Assembly: GCF_030161555.1 (NCBI RefSeq)
Contig: NZ_BSUK01000001.1
Span: 3,472,001 to 3,536,000 of the forward strand
Source of the DNA: Luteimicrobium album
GTDB lineage: Bacteria > Actinomycetota > Actinomycetes > Actinomycetales > Cellulomonadaceae
Length of the DNA stretch: 64,000 nt
Direction: 5' to 3'
The notes below the pieces were generated by a model that was given only the letters and a program-made list of their open reading frames with translations, was not told the DNA's origin and made no database searches. Below, in pieces: positions 1-10,070 of the stretch (the first letter of the stretch is position 1; each line of letters opens with the position of its first letter). The position numbers were made by a program, and so were the translations under genes.

Positions 1-288
1 GACGTCGAGCAGGCGGCTGCGGGCGCCCTCGCCGTCGACGACGCTTCCGGGCACGTCGCCGAGCAGGTCGGCGAGCGGGACGCGAAGCGGCCCGGCGAGC
101 GCGTAGAGGCTCGCGAGCGTCGGGTTGCGCCGGCCCGCCTCCAGCTCGGACAGCAGCCCCTTCCCGACGCCGGCCCGTGCCGCGAGCGCGGAGAGCGACA
201 GTCCCCGCGCCTCGCGGAGCTGCCGGATCCGCCGGCCCACGTGGAGCGCCACGTCGTCGCTCGGGTTCGGGTGCTGGTGCGTTGCCAC
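1..288 (-). CDS. XRE-family transcriptional regulator (partial)
   Basis: The gene runs off the left edge, so only the first 96 residues are visible. Residues about 17-75 form an XRE-type helix-turn-helix (RQLREARGLSLSALA, then GVGKGLLSELEAGRRNP). In this family the missing C-terminal part is usually a cupin sensor domain. The gene is divergent from a BenE-family transporter, the same pairing as E. coli ydcN/ydcO, so it probably controls that transporter. The GTG start at 288 is chosen because a TAGTCT -10 hexamer (complement of 295-300) ends 6 nt upstream, suggesting a leaderless mRNA. The ligand cannot be read from the sequence. Confidence 0.8.
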   Translation of the reverse strand, partial: MATHQHPNPSDDVALHVGRRIRQLREARGLSLSALAARAGVGKGLLSELEAGRRNPTLASLYALAGPLRVPLADLLGDVPGSVVDGEGARSRLLDV

Positions 289-294
289 CGCCTC

Positions 295-318
295 AGACTA
301 TCGTTCCGTATATGGAAC
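295..318. promoter_or_regulatory. Overlapping divergent promoters and palindromic operator
   Basis: A perfect inverted repeat GTTCC-N6-GGAAC spans 303-318. It covers the ATG of the + strand transporter gene (312) and overlaps its -10 hexamer TATCGT (299-304). The - strand regulator has TAGTCT at 295-300. Both hexamers end 6-7 nt before their start codons. The operator is the natural binding site for the adjacent XRE regulator, which would block both genes. Confidence 0.55.
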
Positions 319-1532
319 GCACTCGGGCGATGCGCGAGGACCGGACCCGGCCGGTCCTCGCGGGGGTCGTCACCGCGCTCGTCGGGTTCTCCAGCTCCTT
401 CGCCGTCGTGATCGCGGGGTTGCGGGCTGTCGGCGCGACACCGGCACAGGCCGGCTCCGGGCTCGCCGCCCTCTGCCTGGCACAAGGGATCGGGATGATC
501 CTGCTCTCGTGGCGCCACCGCATCCCGCTCACGCTCGCCTGGTCGACGCCGGGTGCGGCCCTGCTCGTGAGCACCGGGGCGGTCACGGGCGGATGGCCGG
601 CCGCCGTGGGGGCGTTCGTCCTCGTCGGCCTGCTGGTCCTGGTCACGGCCGCATGGCCCAGGCTCGGCGGGCTCGTCGGGCGGATCCCGGTCCCGGTCGC
701 GCAGGCGATGCTCGCCGGCGTCCTGCTGACCTTGTGCCTCGCCCCCGTGCACGCGCTCGCCACCCGGCCCACGTTCGTCCTCCCGGTGCTCCTCGTCTGG
801 CTGGTCCTCCTGCGCCTCGCGCCGCGGTGGGCGACACCCGCCGCCCTGGCGCTGACGATCGCCCTGGTGGTCGTCGACGAGGTCCGGCACAGCGGCCTGC
901 CCGGCTCGTCGTTCGGCCACCTCGTCTGGACCACGCCCCACCTGACGTGGCAGGCCGTCGTCGGGCTCGCCGTGCCGCTCTTCCTCGTGACCATGGCGTC
1001 CCAGAACGTGCCCGGTGTCGCGGTGCTCGGGACGTTCGGCTATCGGGTGCCGTGGCGCTCCGCGATGACGGTGACCGGGATCGGCACGGTGCTCGCGGCG
1101 CCCGTCGGCGGGCACGCCGTCAACCTCGCCGCCATCACGGCAGCGCTCGCCGCCTCGCCGGACGCGTCCCCCGACCCGCGGCGCCGGTGGCTCGCGACGC
1201 ACGTCGCGGGCTGGTGCTACGTGTTCCTCGCTCTCGCGTCGACCTGGCTCGCCGCGCTCGTCGCGCTCGCGCCCGCCGGTGTCGTCGAGGCGGCCGCGGG
1301 CCTGGCGCTGCTCGGCAGTCTCGCAGGTGCTCTCCGCGGCGCCTTCGTCGCGGACGGCCCGCGCGAGCCGGCGGTCGTGGCGTTCGTCGTCGCTGCCTCG
1401 GGCGTCGCGCTCGGGGGCGTGGGGGCGGCGTTCTGGGCGCTGCTCGCCGGGCTCGTCGTGGGCGCCGTCCTGCACCGCCCGACGCCGCCCGTGTCCGCCG
1501 ACACGACCACCGGGGACCCTGCCCACCCGTAG
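312..1532 (+). CDS. BenE/YdcO-family transporter (benzoate/H+ symporter-like)
   Basis: This 406-residue integral membrane protein has about 11-12 hydrophobic segments and the BenE family layout, with the N-terminal stretch [17 protein letters not shown] and a central [13 protein letters not shown] motif near residue 270. Founding members were proposed to take up benzoate with protons, but the substrate here is not evident. The reading frame is open upstream to 177, but ATG 312 is preferred: it lies 7 nt after a -10-like TATCGT and matches the usual family N-terminus. An in-frame ATG at 330 is the alternative. It is divergent from and probably repressed by the XRE regulator. Confidence 0.8.
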   Translation: MERTRAMREDRTRPVLAGVVTALVGFSSSFAVVIAGLRAVGATPAQAGSGLAALCLAQGIGMILLSWRHRIPLTLAWSTPGAALLVSTGAVTGGWPAAVGAFVLVGLLVLVTAAWPRLGGLVGRIPVPVAQAMLAGVLLTLCLAPVHALATRPTFVLPVLLVWLVLLRLAPRWATPAALALTIALVVVDEVRHSGLPGSSFGHLVWTTPHLTWQAVVGLAVPLFLVTMASQNVPGVAVLGTFGYRVPWRSAMTVTGIGTVLAAPVGGHAVNLAAITAALAASPDASPDPRRRWLATHVAGWCYVFLALASTWLAALVALAPAGVVEAAAGLALLGSLAGALRGAFVADGPREPAVVAFVVAASGVALGGVGAAFWALLAGLVVGAVLHRPTPPVSADTTTGDPAHP

Positions 1533-1542
1533 AATCGGGCCC

Positions 1543-2482
1543 ATGCGCCTCCTCTTCGCCGGGACCCCGGACGTCGCCGTCCCGTCGCTCGAGGCGCTCC
1601 TCGGCTCGCGCCACGAGGTGGTCGCCGCGCTCACGCGTCCCGACGCCCGCGTGGGTCGCGGGCGCGCGCTGACGCCGAGCCCGGTGCGCGTCCGCGCCGA
1701 GGAGGCGGGCCTGCCCGTGATCACCGCGCGGCCGCGCAGCGAGGGCTTCCTCGACGTGCTGGCCGACCTGCGCGTCGACGCCGCCGTCGTCGTCGCCTAC
1801 GGCGAGATCCTGCCCCGGACCGTCCTGGACGCCGTCCCGCACGGCTGGGTCAACGTCCACTTCTCGCTCCTGCCGGCCTGGCGCGGCGCCGCCCCGTGCA
1901 GCGTGCCGTGATGGCGGGCGACGAGGTGACGGGCGTCTCCACGTTCCGGCTCACGCCGGGCCTCGACGAGGGGCCGGTGTACGGCACCATGACCGAGACG
2001 GTCCGGTCGCGCGACACGTCGGGCGACCTCCTCGGGCGCCTGGCCACGGCGTGCACGCCCCTGCTCCTCGCGACGCTCGACGCGATCGAGGACGGCAGCG
2101 CGACCCCCGTCGAGCAGCCCGCCGACGGCGTGAGCCTCGCCCCCAAGATCACGCCCGACGACGCCCGGGTCACCTGGTCGTGGCCCGCGCTCGCGATCGA
2201 CCGCCTCGTCCGGGGGTGCACCCCGGCTCCCGGCGCGTGGACCACGGCCCCGGACGGCGGCCGCCTCGGGCTCGGACCCGTCCGGCCCCGGCCCGATGTC
2301 ACCGACCTCGCGCCCGGGCAGGTCCGGGCGGGCAAGCGCGAGGTGCTCGTGGGGACGGCGACGCACGCCGTCGAGCTGGGTGACGTGGCTCCCGTGGGCA
2401 AGAAGCACATGGCTGCGGCCGACTGGGCGCGGGGGCGCGTCTCGGCGACGACGCCGTGCTCGGGACGGAGGCCGGCGCATGA
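1543..2482 (+). CDS. fmt: Methionyl-tRNA formyltransferase (two frameshifts)
   Basis: Formylates the amino group of methionyl-tRNA for initiation of translation in the cytoplasm. The N-terminal catalytic domain starts [19 protein letters not shown] and contains [16 protein letters not shown], the conserved segment after the active-site Asn/His region. The C-terminal OB-like domain follows. The frame breaks near 1890-1896 (GCCGCCCCGTG, one C short) and again near 2430-2437 (GCGGGGGCGC, one G short). Restoring both gives 313 residues, the usual length, ending at TGA 2480-2482, which overlaps the rsmB ATG by four bases. A TAGAAT hexamer at 1530-1535 ends 7 nt before the ATG, so the transcript is probably leaderless. 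Confidence 0.88.
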
Positions 2483-3998
2483 GCGGCCAGGGTGGCCGCG
2501 GTCGCCGGGGCGGGTACGAGGGCCGCGACGCGCGCGGTCGCGAGCGCGGCGAGGCCCGCCTGCGCGGCGACCGGAACCGCAGCTCACAGGCCCCGTCACA
2601 GCGGCGGCGGGCCGCCGACCCGGCCCGGACCGCCGCGTTCGACGTGCTCCGCGACGTCGACGCGTCGGACGCGTACGCGAACCTCGTCCTGCCGCCCCTG
2701 CTGCGCGAGCGCCGGATCGAGGGCCGCGACGCGGCCTTCGCGACCGAGCTCGCCTACGGGACGCTGCGCCTGCGCGGCCGGTACGACGCGATCCTCTCGC
2801 GCTGCTCGTCACGTCCGCTGACGGAGACCGACCCGCCCGTGCTCGACGCGCTCCGGCTGGGCGCCCACCAGCTCCTGGGCATGCGTGTCCCGCCGCACGC
2901 GGCCGTGTCCGAGACGGTGGGACTGGTGCGCGACCGCATCGGCAGCGGCGCCGCGCAGTTCGTCAACGCGGTGCTGCGGCGCGTCGGCGAGCGCGACCTC
3001 GACACGTGGCTCGAAGACCTGCGCGTCGAGGCCCCCGACGAGACCGCCGCGCTGGCGGCGACCCAGAGCCACCCGGCGTGGATCGTGCGTGCGCTGCGCG
3101 AATCGCTCGTCGGCAACGGGCTGACGACCGACGACCTGCCCGCCCTCCTCGAGGCCGACAACACGGCCCCCGCGTGACCTTGGTGGCGCGCCCGGGCCTC
3201 GCCGACCCGGACGACGTCGTGACCGACACGCACGGGACGCCCGGGCGCTGGGCGCCGACGGCCGTCGTGCTGGCGGGCAGCGACCCCGCCGCCGTCCCCG
3301 GCGTCGCCGAGGGGCGCGTGGGCGTCCAGGACGAGGGCAGCCAGCTCGTCACCCTCGCCCTGGCCGCCGCGGACCTCGGGTCGCCCGCGACGGGCGCGGG
3401 GGAGCGCTGGCTCGACCTGTGCGCCGGACCGGGCGGCAAGGCCGCGCTGCTCGGCGCGCTCGCGCTCGAGCGGGGCGCGACGGTCGTCGCGAACGAGGTC
3501 GCACCGCACCGGGCGCGGCTCGTGGAGCGGTCGGTCCGCGCCGTGCGCGACGCCATCACGGAGGTTCGCACGGGCGACGGCCGTGACGTCGGGGCCACCG
3601 AGCCCGGTGCCTACGACCGCGTGCTGCTCGACGCCCCCTGCACGGGGCTCGGTGCGCTGCGCCGCCGCCCCGAGTCGCGGTGGCGCCGGACGTCGTCGGA
3701 CCTGCAGGACCTCACGGCGCTCCAGCGCGAGCTGCTCGCCTCCGCCCTCGACGCCGTCCGCCCCGGCGGCCTGGTCGCTTACGTGACGTGCTCGCCGCAC
3801 CTCGCCGAGACCCGCGTGGTCGTGGACGACGTGCTGCGCCGCCGTGACGACGTCGAACGCGACGACGCGGCCGCGGCCGTGCGCCGGGTCGCTGGCGACG
3901 CGATCCCGCTCGCGGACCGGCTCGACGTCCAGCTCTGGCCGCACGTGCACGGGACGGACGCCATGCACCTGACGCTGCTGCGCCGTCGCGACGTCTGA
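2479..3998 (+). CDS. rsmB: 16S rRNA (cytosine-967-C5)-methyltransferase RsmB (one frameshift)
   Basis: Methylates C967 of 16S rRNA using S-adenosylmethionine. An Arg/Gly-rich tail of about 50 residues precedes the NusB-like domain ([20 protein letters not shown]). The C-terminal Rossmann methyltransferase has the SAM motif [18 protein letters not shown], the motif [19 protein letters not shown] with one catalytic Cys, and [11 protein letters not shown] with the second Cys. The frame breaks near 3170 in GGCCCCCGCG, one C short; restored length is 506 residues. Its ATG overlaps the fmt stop (ATGA), so the two are translationally coupled, as in many actinobacteria. Confidence 0.88.
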
Positions 3999-4011
3999 CT
4001 CTCTCTCGCGC

Positions 4012-5313
4012 TCACGCGTCGTGGTCGCGCGGCCGGACCCCGGCCCGTCGGAGCGCGGGCAGCAGCACGGGTGCCGCTGCCGCGAGGACGGCGAAGCGGA
4101 ACCCTCCCGTGACGAAGAAGGGGACGCGCAGCCCGAACCAGTGCCCGAGGAATCCGCCGACGAGCGCGCCGAGCGGCATGAGTCCCCAGCCGAGCAGCCG
4201 GTTCACGCTGTTGACGCGGCCGAGGAGCTCGTGCGGGACGAGGGTCTGTCGCATGCTCACCGAGATCACGTTCCAGATCGAGACCGAGAAGCCCACGAGC
4301 GCCATCAGCGCTCCGAGCGCGTACCCGGCGCCGACGAGCCCGGTGGCGGCGAAGGCGGTCGCGTTGAGCGCGAGGGCCAGGACGAGCGCGGCGGGAGCGC
4401 CGAGGAGCCGCACGATCCGGGTGTTCGTGAGGCCACCGACGATGCCGCCGGTCGCCGAGGCCGCGACCATCAGGCCGTAGGACGTGCGCGACAGGCCGAT
4501 CGTCTGGGTGGCGAAGAGGACCAGCACGGACGTGCCGATCTGGTTCGCGAACGTGTTGAGCCCCAGCACGAGCGTGAGCGTCCGCAGGAGCCGGTGCCGA
4601 GACAGCCACCGGAGGCCCTCGCGCAGGTCGGACCACACACCGCGGCGCGGTGACGGCCGGCCGTCGGGCTCGGACTGCGGTGCGGCCGCCGAGGGGGCCG
4701 CACCGGGGTGCGACGGACGAAGACGGGCCAGGACGGCTGCCGAGGCGACGAAGGAGGCGGCCTCGAACCCGAACGGAAGCGCGGACGCGGTAGCGAAGAG
4801 GAGGCCGCCGAGCGACTGGCCGAGCAGCGAATAGCTGATCGTCTGGCCGAGGTAGGTCGCGCTGTTCGCCTTGATCAGCTGCGGCTTGTCGACGATCTGC
4901 GGCAGCACCGACTGGGACGCGAGGCTGAAGACGACGTCGCCGGACGTGACGAGGAACGCGAGCACGGCGAGCGTCGGCACGGTGATGACGTGGAGCGCCA
5001 CGAGAAGCGTGAGAACGGACATCACCACGGCCTGCGTCAGCTGGGCGGTGCGGATCGTGCGGATCCGGTCGACACGATCGACCAGCACCCCGGCGGGCAG
5101 CGTCACCAGGAGCCACGGCAGCATGGAGGCGGCCGAGACCGCGGCGACCAGGCGCGGGTCGTGGGTCACCGTGGCGGCGAGGAGCCCGACGCCGACGGTG
5201 AGCGCTCCGTCGCCCAGGTTGTTCACGACACCGGCCGTCCACAGCCGCCAGAACGGCGCGCCGAGGCGACCGTCCGATCCGGTCCGGTCGTCGACCGTCT
5301 CGAGTCGCGTCAT
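4012..5313 (-). CDS. MFS transporter (EntS-like drug/siderophore exporter type)
   Basis: A 12-segment major facilitator protein of 433 residues. It begins FWRLWTAGVVNNLGDGALTV, typical of the EntS/MFS_3 branch, with the loop 2-3 signature PAGVLVDRVDRIRTIRTAQ. Substrates in this branch range from siderophores to macrolides, so specificity is open. I use ATG 5313, preceded by GAGG about 10 nt upstream; ATG 5346 is an in-frame alternative. The gene is divergent from an ArsR-type regulator with a palindrome between them, so export is probably induced by a ligand of that regulator. It converges on rsmB with only 13 bases between the stops. Confidence 0.8.
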   Translation of the reverse strand: MTRLETVDDRTGSDGRLGAPFWRLWTAGVVNNLGDGALTVGVGLLAATVTHDPRLVAAVSAASMLPWLLVTLPAGVLVDRVDRIRTIRTAQLTQAVVMSVLTLLVALHVITVPTLAVLAFLVTSGDVVFSLASQSVLPQIVDKPQLIKANSATYLGQTISYSLLGQSLGGLLFATASALPFGFEAASFVASAAVLARLRPSHPGAAPSAAAPQSEPDGRPSPRRGVWSDLREGLRWLSRHRLLRTLTLVLGLNTFANQIGTSVLVLFATQTIGLSRTSYGLMVAASATGGIVGGLTNTRIVRLLGAPAALVLALALNATAFAATGLVGAGYALGALMALVGFSVSIWNVISVSMRQTLVPHELLGRVNSVNRLLGWGLMPLGALVGGFLGHWFGLRVPFFVTGGFRFAVLAAAAPVLLPALRRAGVRPRDHDA

Positions 5314-5353
5314 GCTGTGGAGCCTCGCCGAAGGCGGCGCCGGCATGGCGTCC

Positions 5354-5370
5354 TGTAGCAGATCGCTACA
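5354..5370. promoter_or_regulatory. Palindromic operator between MFS and ArsR-type genes
   Basis: Perfect inverted repeat TGTAGC-AGATC-GCTACA in the short divergent spacer, directly before the regulator gene. The position and symmetry fit binding of the dimeric ArsR-type protein encoded immediately to the right. Confidence 0.5.
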
Positions 5371-5381
5371 TGATGGGGAAC

Positions 5382-6396
5382 GTGCGTGACTTCACGAACT
5401 GGTCGTGGCAGCTCTCGCTCGGCATCGAAGACCTCGCGGCCGCACGGTTCGCGATCTCACCCTCTACGAGACCGGGCAGGCACTGGGCGCCCTCCGGCGC
5501 GATGAGCACCGGTCCACGCTGAGCGGCTGGTCGCGCTGGGTCGCCCGCCACGGCCTCGCCGGCGCCGTGCGGACCCCGCTGCTCGACCAGCTCGCCTACG
5601 GCGGCCGCCCCAGCTATCCCGAGTTCCTCACCCCGAGCCCCGAGTCGCTCTGGACGGACGTCGAGGACGAGCTGGCGACCGTCGTCCGGACGAGCCCGGA
5701 CGACGTCGCGGCCAGCCTCGGGCGCGTCTGGGGTCGCGAGACCCTGCCGAGCCCGGCTCGTCGTCTTCTCGACGATCCCGCTACCACGCTCCCGCTGGTC
5801 GCGGAGGAGCTGCTCCGGGCGCACGACGCGCTCGTACGCCCGCACTGGCCGCGTCTTCGATCGCTGCTCGAGGCCGACGTCGCCACCAAGGCCCGCCGCA
5901 TCGCGCAAGGGGGCTTCGACGCCGTGTTCGCCGGGCTCCACCCCGACGCCGTCTGGGACGGCACGACCCTGCGGGTCGGGTCGGAGCGGGGGCGCCGCGC
6001 CCGGCTCTCGCCCGGCGGGCTGGTCCTCACGCCGACGATCTTCGGCCCGTCGACCCTGACGGTGAAGCTCGCGAGCAGCACACGGACCGCCGTCCGCTAT
6101 CCGGCACGGGGCGCGGGAGCGGCCTTCCTCGAACCGCACGAGGAGACGCCTGCGGGGATCGCGCGGCTCATCGGCGCGGGCCGGGCCCGGGTGCTCGCGC
6201 GGCTCACCGTGCCGAGCACTCCGACGCTGCTCGCCCAGGCGCTCGAGGTCACCCCGAGCGCCGTCACCCAGCACCTGCGCGTCCTGCGTGACGGCGGTCT
6301 CGTCCGGGCCGACCGGGTGGGACGCTCGGTGGTCTACTCCTCACCGCCGCCGGCACGGCTCTCCTCGAGCCGCACGGGTCGGCGACCGGCGTCTGA
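5382..6396 (+). CDS. ArsR-type winged-helix regulator with N-terminal DUF5937-like domain (two frameshifts)
   Basis: The restored protein has 338 residues. Residues 10-250 form a DUF5937-like sensor region (LSLGIEDLAAARFAISP, then YETGQALGALRRDEH). A C-terminal winged helix follows (LARLTVPSTPTLLAQALEV, then SAVTQHLRVLRDGGLV). The frame breaks near 5460 (ATCTCACCCTC) and near 6347 (TACTCCTCACC), each one C short. After the second repair the end reads LTAAGTALLEPHGSATGV and stops at 6396, directly abutting the pdxY stop. GTG 5382 is the likely start; ATG 5370 or 5373 is possible. It probably represses the divergent MFS gene. Confidence 0.72.
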
Positions 6397-7248
6397 TCAC
6401 GCGACGCGACGCGGCGTGAACTGCATCCGCGGGTGCGCGTACGCCTCCTGCGACTCGACGAGCTGGAGCTCGCGCTCGCCCGACTCGTGCGTGCGCGTGA
6501 GCAGGTCGAAGACGCTCGACGTCGTGCGGGCGAGGGCGTCCGCGAGATCGCCGGTGCGGCGGTAGTGCGCCGTGAAGAGGGCGGCGGTGACGTCACCCGA
6601 ACCGTTCGCCTTCATCGGGATGTACGGGGTCTGCACGAGCCACGCGCCGCTGTCGTCGACGGCGAGCATCTCGATCGTGCCGTCCTCGCGGTCGGGGCGC
6701 TCGACGCTCGTGACCAGGACGGTGCGCGGACCGGTCGCGCGGACCAGCTCCACCGAGGCGAGCGTGGACTCGAGCGTGTCCGGCTCGGTCCCCGTGAGGA
6801 AGCCCAGCTCGAACTGGTTGGGCGTGATGAGGTCGGCCGCGGGGACCACGCGGTCGCGCAGCAGCACCGGGATCGCGGGCGCGACGAAGCAGCCCGACTT
6901 CGCGTTCCCCATCACCGGGTCGCACGAGTACACGGCGTCGGGGTTGGCGGCCTTGACGCGCTCGACGGCCTCGAGGATCACGTCCGCGATGCCCTCGCCG
7001 CCCTGGTAGCCCGACAGGACGACGTCGATCTGGGGGAGGACGCCACGCTCCTCGATCCCCAGGATGACGTCGCGCACGTCGTCGGGGCTGATGAGCGGGC
7101 CGCGCCACGCGCCGTAGCCGGTGTGGTTCGAGAAGTTCACCGTGTAGACGGGCAGGACCTCCACGCCGATGCGCTGGAGCGGGAACACGGCCGCCGAGTT
7201 GCCCACGTGCCCGTAGGCGACGGCGGACTGGATCGAGAGGATCTTCAC
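6397..7248 (-). CDS. pdxY: Pyridoxal kinase PdxY
   Basis: Phosphorylates pyridoxal to pyridoxal 5'-phosphate in the B6 salvage pathway. The 283-residue protein starts [19 protein letters not shown] and carries the family landmarks [40 protein letters not shown] and the ribokinase anion-hole motif [13 protein letters not shown] with the catalytic Asp. Length and motifs are those of PdxY rather than the shorter hydroxymethylpyrimidine kinases. The start is GTG; a GATGAT hexamer ends 6 nt upstream, so it may be leaderless. Convergent with the ArsR-type gene, with no spacing. Confidence 0.9.
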   Translation of the reverse strand: MKILSIQSAVAYGHVGNSAAVFPLQRIGVEVLPVYTVNFSNHTGYGAWRGPLISPDDVRDVILGIEERGVLPQIDVVLSGYQGGEGIADVILEAVERVKAANPDAVYSCDPVMGNAKSGCFVAPAIPVLLRDRVVPAADLITPNQFELGFLTGTEPDTLESTLASVELVRATGPRTVLVTSVERPDREDGTIEMLAVDDSGAWLVQTPYIPMKANGSGDVTAALFTAHYRRTGDLADALARTTSSVFDLLTRTHESGERELQLVESQEAYAHPRMQFTPRRVA

Positions 7249-7307
7249 GGCCCGATCATCCCACCGACGGGCGGACGCGCGGCCGCCCCGCCTCTAGGCT
7301 GAGCGGC

Positions 7308-7970
7308 ATGGCAGCCCTCATCGCCCCGAGCATCCTGTCCGCCGACTTCGCGAACCTCGAGCGTGACCTCGGGGCTATCGCGACCGCGGACTGGGCGCAC
7401 GTCGACGTCATGGACAACCACTTCGTGCCGAACCTCACGATCGGGCTGCCGGTCGTGGAGCGGCTCGTCCAGGTGAGCCCCGTCCCGGTGGACGTGCACC
7501 TCATGATCGAGGACCCCGACCGCTGGGCCCCCGGCTTCGCGGAGGCCGGCGCGCAGTCGGTGACGTTCCACGCGGAGGCGGCGACGGCGCCCGTCCGGCT
7601 GGCGCGCGAGCTGCGGCGGCTCGGGTCCCGCGCCGGCCTGGCGCTGCGCCCGGTCACGCCCGTCGAGCCGTTCCTCGACCTGCTGGCCGAGATCGACATG
7701 CTTCTGGTCATGACGGTGGAACCGGGCTTCGGCGGCCAGTCGTTCATCGAGGGCACGCTCCCGAAGATCCAGCGCGCGCGTCGTGCCATCTCGGCCGCCG
7801 ACCTCGACGTGTGGGTCCAGGTCGACGGCGGGATCTCGCGCTCGACCATCGAGCGTGCCGCCGAGGCGGGGGCGAACGTCTTCGTCGCGGGGTCCGCGGT
7901 GTACGGGGCCGACGACGTCCCGGCCGAGATCGACACGCTGCGCCGGCTCGCGTCCACGCACGCCCACTGA
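7308..7970 (+). CDS. rpe: Ribulose-phosphate 3-epimerase
   Basis: Interconverts ribulose 5-phosphate and xylulose 5-phosphate in the pentose phosphate pathway. The 220-residue TIM barrel shows all signature blocks: [34 protein letters not shown] with the metal-binding His and catalytic Asp, [23 protein letters not shown] and [15 protein letters not shown]. The ATG at 7308 is supported by a TAGGCT hexamer (7295-7300) ending 7 nt upstream. It lies just before the riboflavin operon, whose pathway starts from ribulose 5-phosphate, but the FMN riboswitch separates them. Confidence 0.95.
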   Translation: MAALIAPSILSADFANLERDLGAIATADWAHVDVMDNHFVPNLTIGLPVVERLVQVSPVPVDVHLMIEDPDRWAPGFAEAGAQSVTFHAEAATAPVRLARELRRLGSRAGLALRPVTPVEPFLDLLAEIDMLLVMTVEPGFGGQSFIEGTLPKIQRARRAISAADLDVWVQVDGGISRSTIERAAEAGANVFVAGSAVYGADDVPAEIDTLRRLASTHAH

Positions 7971-8070
7971 GGTCCCGTCCCTCCCGGAAACGCAGTCCCA
8001 CCAGCCGGACGACGGCCCCCGGTCGTCGGGGCGGGAACACGTCCTGTGGCATCATCGTTAGCAAGCAACG

Positions 8071-8210
8071 AGCACGTGCTCCGGGGTCGGTGTAATTCCG
8101 AACCGGCGGTGACAGTCCGCGACCCGCTCCGTCTCCTCTCGAGGTGGCGCAGCGGTTGACCTGGTGGAACTCCAGGACCGACGGTGAAAGTCCGGATGGG
8201 AGGCAGTGCG
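8071..8210 (+). promoter_or_regulatory. FMN riboswitch (RFN element)
   Basis: The conserved RFN core is plain: GGGGTCGGTGTAATTCCG, AACCGGCGGTGACAGTCCGC, a variable arm, then GACCTGGTGGAACTCC and GACGGTGAAAGTCCGGATGG, with a closing AGGCAGTGCG. It senses flavin mononucleotide and sits directly upstream of ribD-ribE-ribBA-ribH, so it should shut off riboflavin synthesis when FMN is plentiful. The conserved pieces are all present and in order. Confidence 0.95.
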
Positions 8211-8213
8211 TGC

Positions 8214-8234
8214 GGGGCGTCCTCGTGACGCCCC
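8214..8234 (+). promoter_or_regulatory. Hairpin downstream of the FMN aptamer
   Basis: An 8-bp perfect stem GGGGCGTC / GACGCCCC with a 5-nt loop (8222-8226) starts four bases after the aptamer. No T run follows, and ribD starts 93 nt later at 8327. It may be part of the expression platform, either a Rho-type or weak intrinsic terminator; which one is unclear. Confidence 0.4.
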
Positions 8235-8326
8235 GTGGAGCGGTGCGCCATGTCGACAGGCATGGTGTCCCCGTCTCGTCCATCTCCCCGGAGCAGGTGC
8301 GCCGCCGCACCGACCGGGAAGGGACC

Positions 8327-9435
8327 ATGGGCACCGCCACCGACACCCCGCCGACCGTCGCCTCCATGGACGACGCCCTCGCGCGCGCCGTCGAGCTCGC
8401 CGAGCGCGGTCCGGTCTGGGGTCCCAACCCGCGCGTCGGGTGCGTGCTCCTCGCTCCCATCGGTGACGTCGCCGCCGACGGCGCAGCCACCCCGCGCACG
8501 GTCCTCGCCGAGGGCTGGCACCGAGGTGCGGGCACGCCGCACGCCGAGGCGGCCGCGCTCGCCGCGGCCCGTGACGCGGGCGTCGACGTCCGGGGGCGAC
8601 CGCTGTCGTCACGCTCGAGCCGTGCAGCCACACCGGCCGGACCGGCCCCTGCGCCGTCGCGCTCGCCGAGGCCGGCGTGGCGGAGGTCGTGTACGCCGTC
8701 GCGGACCCCAACCCGGTCGCCGCCGGGGGAGCGGACTACCTGGACGCCCACGGCGTCCGTACCGAGCTCCGCCCCAGCGACGCCGCGACCGAGCTCACCC
8801 ACGCATGGGCCACCTCGGCGGCCGCCGGTCGCCCGTACGTGATCCTCAAGACCGCGACGACGCTCGACGGGCGCGTCGCCGCCGCCGACGGCACGAGCCG
8901 GTGGATCACCGGCCCCGAAGCCCGCGCTCACGCGCACGAGGTCCGCGCCGCCGTCGACGCGATCGCGGTCGGGACCGGGACCGTCGCGGCCGACGACCCC
9001 ATCCTGACCGCCCGCCGCCCGGACGGCGGGCTCGCCGACCACCAGCCGCTGCGGGTCCTCGTCGGGCGCCGCGAGGTCCCGGACGACGCGCGCCTGCGGA
9101 CCGAGGACGGCGGCGAGCTCGTCCACCTCGCGACCCACGACGTCGCCGAGGTTCTCGCCGCGCTCGCCGCGCGCGAGGTCCGGACGCTGCTCGTCGAGGG
9201 CGGCCCCACGCTGGCGACCGCCTTCCTGGACGCGGGCGTCGTCGACGAGCTCCACGCCTACGTGGCGCCCGTGCTGCTGGGCGCCGGACCCGGCGCCGTC
9301 GGCGACCTCGGCGTCACCACCATCGCCGACGCGCTCCGCTGGCGCACGCACGACGCTCGCCGGCTCGGAGAAGACGTCCTGCTCGTCGCGCGCACGCACC
9401 CCTCGCTTGCCCACCCATCCGTACAGGAGGCCTGA
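8327..9435 (+). CDS. ribD: Bifunctional riboflavin biosynthesis deaminase/reductase RibD (one frameshift)
   Basis: Carries out the deamination and side-chain reduction steps of riboflavin synthesis. The N-terminal deaminase domain shows GPNPRVGCVLL, the zinc/catalytic TPHAEAAAL and, after repair, LEPCSHTGRTGPCA. The C-terminal reductase domain starts RPYVILKTATTLDGRVAA and includes RWITGPEARAHAHEVRAAVDA and LLVEGGPTLATAFL. The frame breaks near 8600 in CGGGGGCGACC, one G short; restored length is 369 residues. It is the first gene of the riboswitch-controlled operon, and its TGA shares bases with the ribE ATG (TGATG). Confidence 0.92.
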
Positions 9436-10070
9436 TGTTCACCGGGATCGTCGAAGAGGTCGGAGAGGTCGTCGGGATCGAGTTCCCCGACGGCCCCGAG
9501 ACGGACGCCGTGCTCACCGTGCGCGGTCCGCTCGTGACGTCGGACGCGAAGCACGGCGACTCGATCGCCGTCGACGGCGTCTGTCTCACCGTCACCTCGC
9601 TCGGCTCGCCCGGGTCCGGGACGTTCACCGCGGACGTGATGCCCGAGTCGCTGCGCCGGACGGCCCTCGAGAAGCTCGCGCCCGGACGCCGGGTCAACCT
9701 CGAGCGCGCGCTCCGCGCCGACGCCCGCCTCGGCGGCCACGTCGTGCAGGGCCACGTCGACGGCGTCGGGTCGATCCGCGAGCGCGTCCCCGGGCCGCGC
9801 TGGGACGAGGTGACGGTCGCGACGTCGCCCGACGTCGCCCGCTACCTCGCCGAGAAGGGCTCGGTCACGGTGAGCGGCGTGTCGCTCACGGTCACCTGGG
9901 TGTCCGACGACGCGTTCGGCGTCTCGCTCATCCCCACCACGCTCGCCGACACGACCCTCGGCCTCCTGGGCGAGGCCGACCTCGTGAACCTCGAGGTCGA
10001 CGTGCTGTCCAAGTACGTGGAGCGGCACCTGCAGCATCTGCAGGTCCCGACGGCGGGGGAGCGGGCATGA
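9435..10070 (+). CDS. ribE: Riboflavin synthase alpha subunit
   Basis: Dismutates two 6,7-dimethyl-8-ribityllumazine molecules to riboflavin. The 211-residue protein has two tandem lumazine-binding halves: the first begins [16 protein letters not shown] and holds [14 protein letters not shown], the second holds [14 protein letters not shown] and [11 protein letters not shown]. The conserved MFTGIVEE start fixes the ATG, and GGAGG lies 5 nt upstream. It overlaps ribD at its start and ribBA at its end (ATGA). Confidence 0.95.
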   Translation: MFTGIVEEVGEVVGIEFPDGPETDAVLTVRGPLVTSDAKHGDSIAVDGVCLTVTSLGSPGSGTFTADVMPESLRRTALEKLAPGRRVNLERALRADARLGGHVVQGHVDGVGSIRERVPGPRWDEVTVATSPDVARYLAEKGSVTVSGVSLTVTWVSDDAFGVSLIPTTLADTTLGLLGEADLVNLEVDVLSKYVERHLQHLQVPTAGERA

